Source: Alloprevotella sp. Lung230 | Lineage (GTDB): Bacteria > Bacteroidota > Bacteroidia > Bacteroidales > Bacteroidaceae | Direction: 5' to 3' | DNA length: 64,000 nucleotides | Assembly: GCF_014385435.1 (NCBI RefSeq) | Contig: NZ_JACSUD010000004.1 | Span: 103,291-167,290 of the forward strand | In this document: positions 31,146 through 39,796 of the stretch, piece by piece | Layout: each line of letters begins with the position of its first letter | Position numbering within the stretch: position 1 is the first letter of the stretch | Translations under genes and position numbers: made by a program | Notes under the pieces: model-generated | Databases searched by the model: none | Told to the model about the DNA's origin: nothing | Seen by the model: the letters and a program-made list of their open reading frames with translations, nothing else

Positions 31146-31185
31146 TAAAATTGACAAAATTCATGTAGAGATAATCGAAAAAGCG

Positions 31186-31410
31186 TAACTTTGCAGCGCT
31201 TCAAACCCTTCTACTTAAGTAGGTGTTCAAAATTAATGGATACTATATTTGTTCCCATTTTTCGTCAAGTCGTCTTTGTCAAGAAGGAGTGTAGCGAGCT
31301 ACACGAGGGATGAACAAAGGCGAGATGGCGGAGCAGGGAAACAAAGATGGTGTCAGAGTAGAGGACTCCCTACGCAGAAGATGGTTACGATTAATTTTGA
31401 AGATCTAATT
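31186..31410 (+). promoter_or_regulatory. Promoter and structured leader of the PerM-like gene
   Basis: TAACTTTG (31186-31193) is the likely -7 element. The ~210-nt leader contains the short dispersed repeat (31216-31237), a second -7-like TATATTTG (31244-31251), and nested inverted repeats: CTTTGT (31274-31279) with ACAAAG (31314-31319) enclosing GTGTAGCGAGCTACAC (31289-31304). No known riboswitch is recognised. Confidence 0.4.
31216..31237 (+). repeat. Short dispersed repeat (AAGTAGG box), copy 3
   Basis: TAAGTAGGTGTTCAAAATTA followed by AT, in the leader of the PerM-like gene; preceded by CTACT so that CTACTTAAGTAG forms a palindrome. Confidence 0.5.
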
Positions 31411-32526
31411 ATGTCCTTTCTCTCAACCCCGATTACTTTCGACCGCTTCGTGCGCGGTCTGCTCTTTTTGGCCGGTGCCGCCGTGCTCATTGCGGCGCTG
31501 CGCTGGCTGAGTCCGGTGCTCATCCCCTTTCTGGCGGCATGGGCTTTGGCATGGATACTCATCCCTGTGGTCCACTTCTTTCAGTACACCTGCCGTCTGC
31601 GTTCGCGCGCTTTGTCGGTGGGCGTCACCCTCTCGCTGGCGGTTGCGGTGATGGTGCTGCTGGCGTGGTGGGCGATGCCGATGGTCATCGACGGGCTCAC
31701 GCACATCAAAGACGCCACGTTGCGCTACCTGCAAAGCGATGCCAAAACGCTCCAGCTGCCCGAATGGCTGCGACACTATGTGGAAGAAGGCGTGGCGGCA
31801 CTGCGCTTGGAGGAGATGCTGCGCGAAGGCAAACTGATCTCAGCGCTGCGCAATGCGCTGCCGCACGTCTGGGGGGTGTTTCTCTCCACGGTCGATGTGG
31901 TGATGGGCTTGACCTCAGTGTTTTTCAGTGTGCTCTACCTCCTCTTTCTGCTCATCGACTACGAGCGTTTCTCCACCGGCTGGTTGGCCTATATGCCGCA
32001 ACGCAGCCGTCACTTCCTCAGCGAACTGGCACACGACATTGCCCACCACATGCGCGGCTACTTTCGAGGTCAGGCCCTCATCGCGCTGTGGAATTGCATG
32101 ATGTTCTCCCTCGGTTTTTGGATTATCGGACTGCCGATGCCCATTGGGATGGGCTGTTTCGTGGGGTTGATTAGTTTTGTGCCTTACGTTCAGGTGGTGG
32201 GCTTCCTGCCCGCTGCGTTGCTCGCACTGCTCCAAATGGCGGAGACGGGCCGTTCGTTCTGGATGCTCATGCTGCTGGTGCTGGTGGTCTATGTGGTGGT
32301 GCAAATCATCCAGGACGTGTTCATCACCCCGCGCATCATGGGCGGCATCATGGGGTTGCGACCGGCCATCATCCTCCTCTCCCTCTCGGTGTGGGGGTTC
32401 ATAGGCGGCATCCTCGGCCTGGTGGTGGGATTGCCGCTCACCACCATCCTCATCGACTACTATCGGCGCTACCTCGTCCCACCCACGGCAGAGGAGACTG
32501 TTCCTCAAGAGGGCAAAACCGAATAG
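31411..32526 (+). CDS. AI-2E/PerM-family transport protein
   Basis: 371 residues from ATG 31411 (MSFLSTPITFDRFVRGLLFL); ATG 31381 would add ten. About eight membrane helices with the family arrangement: two pairs at the N-terminus, an amphipathic domain (residues ~100-150), and C-terminal helices with MPIGMGCFVGLISFVPYVQV and QDVFITPRIMGGIMGLRPA, the most conserved region. Members include putative autoinducer-2 exporters and Na+/H+ antiporters; substrate not assignable. Convergent with the sugar nucleotidyltransferase gene; a shared terminator lies at 32630-32668. Confidence 0.88.
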   Translation: MSFLSTPITFDRFVRGLLFLAGAAVLIAALRWLSPVLIPFLAAWALAWILIPVVHFFQYTCRLRSRALSVGVTLSLAVAVMVLLAWWAMPMVIDGLTHIKDATLRYLQSDAKTLQLPEWLRHYVEEGVAALRLEEMLREGKLISALRNALPHVWGVFLSTVDVVMGLTSVFFSVLYLLFLLIDYERFSTGWLAYMPQRSRHFLSELAHDIAHHMRGYFRGQALIALWNCMMFSLGFWIIGLPMPIGMGCFVGLISFVPYVQVVGFLPAALLALLQMAETGRSFWMLMLLVLVVYVVVQIIQDVFITPRIMGGIMGLRPAIILLSLSVWGFIGGILGLVVGLPLTTILIDYYRRYLVPPTAEETVPQEGKTE

Positions 32527-32629
32527 CCGCAGTAGGTCGCAAAGTACTGGTAAACCAGCCATGTGGGGACGAAAGTTTGTTTTCCTTCCCTCATCAAGAC
32601 AGCAACGTCCTTTCTCTACTCAATACAGC

Positions 32630-32668
32630 AACAGCCCGATGGTGCAAGAGGTGCACCATCGGGCTGTT
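32630..32668. terminator. Bidirectional terminator between the permease and nucleotidyltransferase genes
   Basis: AACAGCCCGATGGTGC (32630-32645) pairs with GCACCATCGGGCTGTT (32653-32668); 16-bp perfect stem in a convergent intergenic region. Confidence 0.75.
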
Positions 32669-32725
32669 ACTATTGGAGGAGGAAAAGGCGGAGGTGGCGC
32701 ACTGAACACCGACCTGCGGCCTTAC

Positions 32726-33637
32726 TTAAAACATCTTTTCGGGATAGACACCTTCGGCCCCGAGACGAGCAAACTTTTCCACGACTTCGGGACGGTCCTC
32801 GGGATAGGTGACACCGAACCACTTAGAGGTGGTATCGAGCACTTCACAGGTCGCTTGGCCGTTGCGGATGAGGTGGTCGACCATAAGGGGAATGAAAAAC
32901 TCGCTCTTCAAGTTTTCCATGTTCTTCGGGTCGGAGAGGAACGTCTTGAAGAAAGCTTCGGAGTGGGCAAAATAGTCAGGAGTGAAGCCCCAGAAGTTCA
33001 TCGAGACGGGGGTGGTGTCGGGGATGCCCACCCACTTGTCGTTTTCGTCGAGAAACTCTACCTGTCCGTTGTGACGCTCAATCTTGGTGCGTTCCACCAC
33101 GGAGGTGAGGAGGTGGTCGGCGTTCATTTCACACACACCGCGGCTCACGGTGCCACTCTCAGAGAGGGTATTGCCCACACGGAAACCCACCATGGCGTAG
33201 CGGCCGGTGCTGCCTTCGGGAAGCTCGGAGAGGAACTTGCCCATCACGCGGAAGGAGTCGCGGTCGTAGAAGTCGTCGCAGTTGAGCACGGCAAAAGGCT
33301 CTTTGATGACACCGGCGCCCATCATCACAGCGTGGTTGGTGCCCCAAGGCTTTTGGCGGTCGGCCGGGCAGGTGAAGCCTTCGGGGAGCGCATCGAGCGA
33401 CTGGAACACGAGTTCGCAAGGGATTTTGTCTTGATATTTGGTGAGCACGATGTTGCGGAAGTCTTCTTCGAAATCCTTACGGATGACGAAAACGAGCTTG
33501 CCGAAACCGGCATGGATGGCATCGTAGATGGAATAGTCCATGATGGTTTGCCCCTGAGGGCCGAGGGTGTCGAGCTGCTTGAGGCCGCCGTAACGGCTTC
33601 CCATTCCTGCAGCGAGGAGAAAGAGAGTGGGTTTCAT
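32726..33637 (-). CDS. Sugar-phosphate nucleotidyltransferase
   Basis: 303 residues. The N-terminal nucleotide-binding signature is FLLAAGMGSRYGGLKQLDTL, and the acidic metal-binding VLNCDDFYDRDSF motif is present. The fold is the NTP-transferase type (glucose-1-phosphate uridylyltransferase and relatives), but no family-specific substrate motif decides the sugar. The C-terminal ~70 residues differ from RmlA and GalU. In Bacteroidota such proteins are annotated as nucleotidyltransferases acting on sugar phosphates for envelope polysaccharides. Appears monocistronic. Confidence 0.85.
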   Translation of the reverse strand: MKPTLFLLAAGMGSRYGGLKQLDTLGPQGQTIMDYSIYDAIHAGFGKLVFVIRKDFEEDFRNIVLTKYQDKIPCELVFQSLDALPEGFTCPADRQKPWGTNHAVMMGAGVIKEPFAVLNCDDFYDRDSFRVMGKFLSELPEGSTGRYAMVGFRVGNTLSESGTVSRGVCEMNADHLLTSVVERTKIERHNGQVEFLDENDKWVGIPDTTPVSMNFWGFTPDYFAHSEAFFKTFLSDPKNMENLKSEFFIPLMVDHLIRNGQATCEVLDTTSKWFGVTYPEDRPEVVEKFARLGAEGVYPEKMF

Positions 33638-33780
33638 GATGATTATGAGGGGTAAATGTTTGTTCTTATGGAAGGCGGTGGCCGAGAACTACCGCAAAGT
33701 TAACAATTCTTGCTGAAACGAAAGTGCTTCGCCGGTAGTTTTTTTTGCTGCCTCATCCTCAGGTTGTGTCAGAAAGAGGG

Positions 33781-34470
33781 TCACTGCACGGCCTCGTGGA
33801 AGCGTTCGAGAAGCCATTGACTTTGCTCTTCGCGCGTAAGGTGTGAGTTGTCAAGCACGAGGGCATCGTCGGCTTGGCGCAGCGGGTTGAGCGCGCGATG
33901 GGTATCGATGTAATCGCGCTCTTGGACGTTGCGCAGAATGTCGTCGTAGGACGCCGGCATCCCCTTGGCCTGGAGCTCGTCGTAGCGACGCCGGGCACGC
34001 ACTTCGGCCGAAGCGGTGACGAAGATTTTGAGTTCGGCGTCGGGGAACACCGCCGTGCCGATGTCGCGGCCGTCCATCACGATGCCTTTGGTTTCGCCCA
34101 TCTGCTGCTGGAGCTGCGTCATGGCTTCACGCACAAAAGGCAGCGCGGCCACCGGACTCACCTGACGGCTCACCTCGATGGAGCGGATGGCTTCCTCCAC
34201 GCATTCCTCGCCGAGGTAGGTGAGGGGGAGGTTTGTCGCCGGATCGAGGCGGAAATTCACGCGGATGTTGGGCATCTCGCGGTGCAGCCCTTCGGCATCG
34301 ACGCTGTCGTCGGGCAGAAAGAGGTGGTGGCGCTGCGCATAGAGGGTGACAGCACGGTACATCGCACCGCTGTCGACGTAGATATAGCCCACTTCGCGCG
34401 CCAGCTGTTTAGCCATCGTGCTCTTGCCACAAGAACTGTGGCCATCGATGGCAATCACGATTTTTTTCAT
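33781..34470 (-). CDS. cmk: Cytidylate kinase
   Basis: 229-residue cytoplasmic kinase phosphorylating CMP and dCMP to the diphosphates. P-loop GHSSCGKST at residues 9-17, the short-chain NMP-binding region with [15 protein letters not shown], and the [19 protein letters not shown] signature unique to Cmk. Length matches the family. It ends close to 33781 with a gap of about 140 bp before the nucleotidyltransferase start. Divergent from ndk. Confidence 0.96.
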   Translation of the reverse strand: MKKIVIAIDGHSSCGKSTMAKQLAREVGYIYVDSGAMYRAVTLYAQRHHLFLPDDSVDAEGLHREMPNIRVNFRLDPATNLPLTYLGEECVEEAIRSIEVSRQVSPVAALPFVREAMTQLQQQMGETKGIVMDGRDIGTAVFPDAELKIFVTASAEVRARRRYDELQAKGMPASYDDILRNVQERDYIDTHRALNPLRQADDALVLDNSHLTREEQSQWLLERFHEAVQ

Positions 34471-34573
34471 ATCAAGGTTTGGAGTTTAAGCAAAAAAAGA
34501 AGGGGCTTTCGGCCCGGGCGAAGCAAAGTTAGCGCTTTCTTTTGGGATAGGCAGGGAGAAAAGGAGAAAAACA

Positions 34574-34605
34574 TTTGTTCAGTTTCCACTTTCTCCCTAT
34601 ATTTG
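34574..34605 (+). promoter_or_regulatory. Promoter of ndk
   Basis: TTTG (34574-34577), 20 bp, TATATTTG (34598-34605); consensus match, leader of about 40 nt. Confidence 0.8.
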
Positions 34606-34649
34606 CGTTTGTATTCTCGCATTATTCATCTCTAAAATACCATAATACT

Positions 34650-35117
34650 ATGGCACTCGAAAAGACCCTCGTACTCCTCAAGCCCTGCGCCGTGCAACGC
34701 GGCATCATGGGCGAAGTTCTCAACCGCTTCGAAAAGAAAGGACTGCGCGTGTGCGGCATGAAGATGATGCAGCTCACCGATGCCCTCCTCTCCGAGCACT
34801 ATGCCCATCTCTCCGAAAAGCCCTTCTTCCAGCGCGTGAAAGACAGCATGATGACCGCGCCCGTTGTGGCGCTGGCGCTCGAAGGCGTGGATGCCATCGA
34901 AGCCGTGCGCACCATCGTGGGCCCAACCACAGGACGTAAAGCCCCGGCCGGCACCATCCGCGGCGACTACAGTATGTCGTTCCAAGAGAACATTGTCCAC
35001 GCCAGTGACAGCCCCGAGACGGCCGCCGTGGAACTCCGCCGCTTCTTTGCTCCGGGCGAGATTTTCGACTACAAACTCGCTTACTTCGATTTCCTCTATG
35101 CCAATGATGAGTTTTGA
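34650..35117 (+). CDS. ndk: Nucleoside diphosphate kinase
   Basis: 155-residue enzyme equalising NDP and NTP pools by a phosphohistidine intermediate. It begins MALEKTLVLLKPCAVQRG, with the active-site region NIVHASDSPETAAVELRRFF containing the catalytic His (near residue 117). KPxxVQRG and GPTTGRKAPAGTIRGDY are also characteristic. ATG 34650 is chosen from the N-terminal conservation and promoter. Together with cmk, on the other strand, it completes CTP/dCTP synthesis from CMP. Confidence 0.95.
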   Translation: MALEKTLVLLKPCAVQRGIMGEVLNRFEKKGLRVCGMKMMQLTDALLSEHYAHLSEKPFFQRVKDSMMTAPVVALALEGVDAIEAVRTIVGPTTGRKAPAGTIRGDYSMSFQENIVHASDSPETAAVELRRFFAPGEIFDYKLAYFDFLYANDEF

Positions 35118-35176
35118 GGTCGTCTGATTGACACCAAACAGCCATCCTCCATAAGGGATTCTTCCCCGACAGAAAA

Positions 35177-35210
35177 ACTCCCCACCACATCGGCCGATGT
35201 GGTGGGGAGT
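35177..35210. terminator. Perfect 34-bp palindrome between ndk and the phosphatase gene
   Basis: ACTCCCCACCACATCGG is followed directly by its complement CCGATGTGGTGGGGAGT, with no spacer. In RNA it would give a long stem with a small loop; A-rich sequence precedes and T-rich bases (TTGCTGTT) follow. It serves convergent genes, so a bidirectional terminator is the best guess. Confidence 0.7.
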
Positions 35211-35287
35211 TGCTGTTGAGGCACCGCCATGAGCGTCAAGACGGATGCGTCGAAAAATTTGGGTAAGGAGATGACAGAACGATGAAG

Positions 35288-36703
35288 TCACTGCATCTCA
35301 TATCGCGCAATCTTGGCAATCGTCTTAGGGATTTCGGTGTTGTCGATGCGGCCGCGGAAGGCTTCGGCACCGGCACCGACGGCAAAGACGGGAACGTAGC
35401 CGTTGGTGTGGCCGCCCGTGGTCCAGCCGATGTGAGCGTGGGCGCTCATGCACTCTTTGGCGCGGGCTGCGAGCATACATTCAGAGGCATAGAGGCTTTC
35501 GGCCGCCTTGTCCGTGCCGTCCACCATGGCTTGGTAGGCATCGCGGAGGGCTTTTTCTTCCTTTTGGGTAATCTTGATGTGCTTCCAAAAACCAAAGTTT
35601 TCCTCCAAATCGCGGCGCACCAGTTCCCAGGTGAAGTCTTTTCCTTTTTCCTTGCGGAGCTGCTTGAGGTGGGTGCTGTACTCGTAGCTGCTCATGCGTT
35701 GCAGACTGAGGTTGCGGGTGTGGAGGGTGTAGTCGCCCGTGCCGAGGCCGAGGCCGCCGGTTTCGTGGTCGGCGGTGATGAGGATGAGCGTCTCGTCGGG
35801 GTGCTGCTCGTAAAATTCATAAGCCACGCGGATGGCCTCATCGGTGTCGATGACTTCGCGCACCATGGCCGCGGGGTCGTTGGTGTGGCTCGCCCAGTCG
35901 ATCTTTCCGCCCTCAATCATGCAGAAGAAGCGGTCGGGATTTTTCTTTTGCAGAAAAGTGATGGCAGCGCGGGTGATTTCGGCTAAAGTGAGGTCGCCCT
36001 TTTTGCGGTCGATGGCATAGGGAAGGCTCGCATTGTCGCGGCGGTTGGCGGCTTCGCTTTGGAGGAGAATCATGCGGTCGGCCTTGCGCTGGAGTTTTTG
36101 AAAATCCTTGTAGCCGTGAGCAATGGTGAACCCGGCATTGCGACAGAGTTGGTAGGTATCGGGGGCACCGGGCGTGGCGGGTGACGGCTTGAGGAAGTCG
36201 CTCCCGGCGAAGAAGTCGAAGTTGGAAGCGGCCAGTTCGCGTCCGATTTCCGCATACATCTTGCGGTGCTTTTGGTGGGCGTAGAAACAGGCGGGGGTGG
36301 CGTGGTCGACGCTCACGCTCGTGGCGATGCCCACGGCCGCACCGGCATTTTTCGCCCAAACGGCAATGGAGTTGATGGGGGTGATGCTGTCGGGCATCAG
36401 ACCGACGCACTGGTTGTAGGTCTTGCGGCCGGTGGAGAGGGCCGTTCCGCCGGCGGCAGAGTCGGTGATGCCGTTGGTGTAGCTTTGGGTGTTGACCAGC
36501 GCCACGTTGGGAAAACTCGCGAAGAGCAACGGGCGGATGCCGATGCGCCCTTCGAGCGCGCCAAGGTAAGTTTCGGTGCAGTTCACTTGGTTGACGCCCA
36601 TGCCGTCGCCGATGAAGTAGAACACGTACTTAGCGGTCGTTTGCGCCCATGCGCCGAGCGCGCCGAGGAGCACAAGAGTCAGAGAGAGAAGTGTGCGTTT
36701 CAT
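35288..36703 (-). CDS. Alkaline phosphatase
   Basis: 471 residues from ATG 36703 (MKRTLLSLTLVLLGALGAWA, signal peptide). Metal-binding FIGDGMGVNQ follows directly, then the nucleophile region NGITDSAAGGTALSTGRKTY with the catalytic Ser. EGGKIDWASHTND and TADHETGGLGLG supply further metal ligands, and the C-terminal WTTGGHTNGYVPVFAVG contains the last ligand His. This is the periplasmic PhoA-type fold, releasing phosphate from phosphomonoesters. Start chosen by the signal peptide. A -7 element TAACTTTG (36797-36790, minus strand) precedes it. Confidence 0.93.
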   Translation of the reverse strand: MKRTLLSLTLVLLGALGAWAQTTAKYVFYFIGDGMGVNQVNCTETYLGALEGRIGIRPLLFASFPNVALVNTQSYTNGITDSAAGGTALSTGRKTYNQCVGLMPDSITPINSIAVWAKNAGAAVGIATSVSVDHATPACFYAHQKHRKMYAEIGRELAASNFDFFAGSDFLKPSPATPGAPDTYQLCRNAGFTIAHGYKDFQKLQRKADRMILLQSEAANRRDNASLPYAIDRKKGDLTLAEITRAAITFLQKKNPDRFFCMIEGGKIDWASHTNDPAAMVREVIDTDEAIRVAYEFYEQHPDETLILITADHETGGLGLGTGDYTLHTRNLSLQRMSSYEYSTHLKQLRKEKGKDFTWELVRRDLEENFGFWKHIKITQKEEKALRDAYQAMVDGTDKAAESLYASECMLAARAKECMSAHAHIGWTTGGHTNGYVPVFAVGAGAEAFRGRIDNTEIPKTIAKIARYEMQ

Positions 36704-37014
36704 TGAAATGAGAAGTTGTTGGGGATAGAAGTTGTCGTTGCTGCGAAAGTCCGCGCCCTCAGGAGCGTGGGTCGGCACTTTCGCTCGTGCAAAGTTACGT
36801 TTTTTTTAGAACACGTGTGCGCTTTTCTCCATTTTTTCGTCCATCGGCCGTTTTTCCGAGGCGTGCGGACTTTCATCACCGCTCCTTTTCATTAAGCTGA
36901 TGATTGGTGCAACTTCAAAACTGGGCTGCATATGGGGCGATTTTTCAAGAATTAAAGCATCGGCTTGGTGCGATCAACATTTTTTTGTAGTTTTGCCGGG
37001 TCAAAATCTGTGTT
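36704..37014. other. Divergent intergenic region
   Basis: Holds the phosphatase -7 element (36797-36790, minus strand) and the sensor/regulator promoter (36964-36995, plus strand). Nothing else seen. Confidence 0.5.
36964..36995 (+). promoter_or_regulatory. Promoter of the hybrid two-component regulator
   Basis: CTTGG (36964-36968), 19 bp, TAGTTTTG (36988-36995). Confidence 0.6.
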
Positions 37015-39687
37015 ATGAGACACTTCGCATTACCCTTCGCCTTACTCCTTCTGTTTTCCCTCCTTTGCCTCTCCTGCGCTCGAGAGGAGCGGCACTACGT
37101 GGTGGGCGTCTCACAATGCTCCGAAGACATCTGGCGCGACAAGCTCAACGAAGAACTGCGGATGGGGGAGTACTACCACAACAACCTCACCCTGCACATC
37201 GCATCGGCCAACGACAACGATCGGCGGCAGATTGCGCAAATCGATGAGTTCATCGCCCAGAAGGTCGATTTGCTCATCGTCTCGCCCAACCAGTTGCACA
37301 CCATTTCGCCCGCCATCGAACGCGCCTATGCGGCCAAAATCCCCGTCATCCTCTTCGACCGCAAGACCGACTCAAAGAAGTACACCGCCTTCATCGGCGC
37401 TGACAACTACGAAATCGGGCGCACCATGGGGCGCTATCTAGCGCTGCAACTCGGCGGGCGCGGCAAGGTGGTGGAGGTGATGGGGCTGAAAGGGTCGTCG
37501 CCCGCCATCGAACGCCATCGCGGCATGATGGAGGCGCTCAAAGCCTATCCCGAGGTGAAGGTGGTGGGGCGCTGCCACGCCGACTGGCTGGAAGGGGCGG
37601 CGCAGGCGCAGATGACCAAACTGCTCGCCACACTGCCCGACTTTGACGCCGTGGTGGGACAGAACGACCGCATGGCCGTCGGAGCACGCAAGGCAGTGGA
37701 GGCGGCCGGACGCGGGCACGACATCATCTATATGGGCATCGACGCGCTCCCCGTGGCGGGCGGCGGACTGGAGCAGGTGCGCGACGGCGGACTGCGCGCT
37801 TCCTACATCTATCCCACTCGCGGCGACTTGGTGGTGCGACTCGCCATGAACATCTTGGAGGGCAAGCCCTACGCCCGCGACAACTACTTGAAGTCGGCCC
37901 TCGTGACGAAGGAGAACGCGTCCCTCCTTCTCATGCAGGACGAAGAGCTCCGGCAGCAAAGTGCAAAGCTCGCCGTGCTGCGCGGTCGGGTGGACACCTA
38001 TTTCACGCAGTATCAGCACCAGAAGGTCTACCTCGCGTTCATCGTCATCATCTTCCTCTTGATTTTGGGCGTACTCTTCGGGCTGTACCGCTACATTTCG
38101 ATGAAGCACCGTCTCGTGGAAGCAGCGACACAAGCCCGATTGCAGTTTTTCACCAACCTGAGCCACGAGTTTCGCACACCCCTCACGCTCATCATCGACC
38201 CTATCGACCGCCTGCTCGACGACACGCCTCTCGACGACCAGCAGCGCTCGCTCCTCCAACTAGCGCGACGCAACGTGCGTGTGTTGTTGCGGCTCGTCAC
38301 GGAAATCCTCGATTTGCGCAAGGTGCAGAATGGCAAGATGCAGCTCGTGCTCACGGAGTTTGACCTGCGCGAGCAGTTGCAGGAGTGGGTGAATGGCTTC
38401 ATGCCCGCCTTTGAGCGCCGCGGCCTGTTGCTCCACCTCGACCTGCCCGATGCGCTACCCATGCGCGCCGATGCCGAAAAGACGGAACAGATGCTCAACA
38501 ACCTCCTCTCCAACGCCATCAAGTTCACCCCGCGCGGAGGCACCATCAGTGTGCGCGCCACTCTCGAAGATGGGCAGGTGCGCATCGTGGTGGCCGACAC
38601 GGGAGTGGGCATCGCCAAGTCACGCTTGTCGCACGTGTTCGACCGCTTCTACCAAATCAACGCCCACGACGGCAAAGGCACCGGCATCGGACTGGCCATT
38701 GTCAAGGCTTTTGCCGAACTCCAAGGCGGCAGCGTTTCGGTGGAGAGCCGCGAGGGCGAAGGCGCACGCTTCTGCATCGTCCTCCCCTGCCGGCAGGAAG
38801 GAGACTCGGAGGCCGACAACAAGGCCGAAACCACACCGCCCGCCGAAGCCTCCGACCATCGTCCCGAACCCGACTTTTTGGAGCCGGACGAGGGCACGTC
38901 TCCTACGCTTTCGCCTGAGACTGACCGTCTCACCAATCCCACGCCCCCCGAAGAGCGTCCCCTTGTGCTCATCGTGGACGACAACGAGGAGGTGCGGGAA
39001 TATGTGCAGTCGCTCCTCGTGCCTCACTACGACATCCTCACAGCGGTCGATGGGGAAGAGGGACTATCGAAGGCACTGGCCCGAGTGCCCGATGCCATTA
39101 TTGCCGACGTTTCGATGCCGGGCATGAGCGGCATCGACCTGTGCCGCCGCCTCAAAGCCGATGCCATCGTGGGGCACATCCCCATCCTCCTCCTCACCGC
39201 CCACGCCCAGCACCGCCTCGAAGCCTACGACTGCGGCGCCGATGCCTATTTGCTCAAACCTTTCAGCAGCAAGGTGTTGCTGGCCCGCGTGCAAAACCTC
39301 CTCAGCAACCGCCAACGCCTCAAACTGGTGTTCTCCGGTGAAGACAACCTGCCGCCCAAGCCTGCCGATGCCGACGAAGCTTTTGTCCGCGCCTTCCGCG
39401 ACAAGGTGCAGCAGCACATGGCCGACCCCGATCTCAACGTCGAAACCATTGCAGCCGAAATGGGCATGAGCCGCGTGCAGCTCTACCGCAAACTCAAAGC
39501 CCTCACCGGCAACAGTCCCGTGGAGCTCATCCGCACCACGCGCCTCCGCCGTGCCGACCTCATGCTCCGACAGGGCGGCCGCACCATCGCCGAGGTGAGC
39601 TACGAGGTGGGCTTCTCCTCCCCCTCCTATTTCTCGAAGTGCTTCAAAGAACATTTCGGACGTTCGCCGGGCACCAAGCCGGCGTGA
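37015..39687 (+). CDS. Hybrid two-component system: periplasmic sugar sensor, kinase, receiver and AraC regulator
   Basis: 890 residues combining an entire signalling pathway. An N-terminal signal (LLCLSC) leads to a LacI-type periplasmic sugar-binding domain (Peripla_BP_4, about 28-315; YVVGVSQCSEDIWR, QNDRMAVGARKAVEAA). A membrane helix follows near 338-361, a HisKA domain with phospho-acceptor H384 in LSHEFRTP, an HATPase with ADTGVGIAKSRLSHVFDRFY, a Pro/Glu-rich linker, a receiver with D698 in IIADVSMPGMSG, and a C-terminal AraC DNA-binding domain (EMGMSRVQLYRKLKALTG). The layout matches the Bacteroides BT1754 fructose sensor. The ligand here is unknown, and no SusCD or polysaccharide utilisation genes adjoin it. 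Confidence 0.94.
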   Translation: MRHFALPFALLLLFSLLCLSCAREERHYVVGVSQCSEDIWRDKLNEELRMGEYYHNNLTLHIASANDNDRRQIAQIDEFIAQKVDLLIVSPNQLHTISPAIERAYAAKIPVILFDRKTDSKKYTAFIGADNYEIGRTMGRYLALQLGGRGKVVEVMGLKGSSPAIERHRGMMEALKAYPEVKVVGRCHADWLEGAAQAQMTKLLATLPDFDAVVGQNDRMAVGARKAVEAAGRGHDIIYMGIDALPVAGGGLEQVRDGGLRASYIYPTRGDLVVRLAMNILEGKPYARDNYLKSALVTKENASLLLMQDEELRQQSAKLAVLRGRVDTYFTQYQHQKVYLAFIVIIFLLILGVLFGLYRYISMKHRLVEAATQARLQFFTNLSHEFRTPLTLIIDPIDRLLDDTPLDDQQRSLLQLARRNVRVLLRLVTEILDLRKVQNGKMQLVLTEFDLREQLQEWVNGFMPAFERRGLLLHLDLPDALPMRADAEKTEQMLNNLLSNAIKFTPRGGTISVRATLEDGQVRIVVADTGVGIAKSRLSHVFDRFYQINAHDGKGTGIGLAIVKAFAELQGGSVSVESREGEGARFCIVLPCRQEGDSEADNKAETTPPAEASDHRPEPDFLEPDEGTSPTLSPETDRLTNPTPPEERPLVLIVDDNEEVREYVQSLLVPHYDILTAVDGEEGLSKALARVPDAIIADVSMPGMSGIDLCRRLKADAIVGHIPILLLTAHAQHRLEAYDCGADAYLLKPFSSKVLLARVQNLLSNRQRLKLVFSGEDNLPPKPADADEAFVRAFRDKVQQHMADPDLNVETIAAEMGMSRVQLYRKLKALTGNSPVELIRTTRLRRADLMLRQGGRTIAEVSYEVGFSSPSYFSKCFKEHFGRSPGTKPA

Positions 39688-39742
39688 GGATGGGCTAAAG
39701 GGCGCTTCTCAGCCTTCCAAAATGCGTTTTTCAGGGTTTCTT

Positions 39743-39773
39743 TTTGTAAAGCCACAGTTTTCTCGTACCTTTG
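39743..39773 (+). promoter_or_regulatory. Promoter of prfB
   Basis: TTTG (39743-39746), 19 bp, TACCTTTG (39766-39773), 23 bp before the start codon. Confidence 0.8.
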
Positions 39774-39796
39774 TAGACGAAAAGAAATTACAGACA

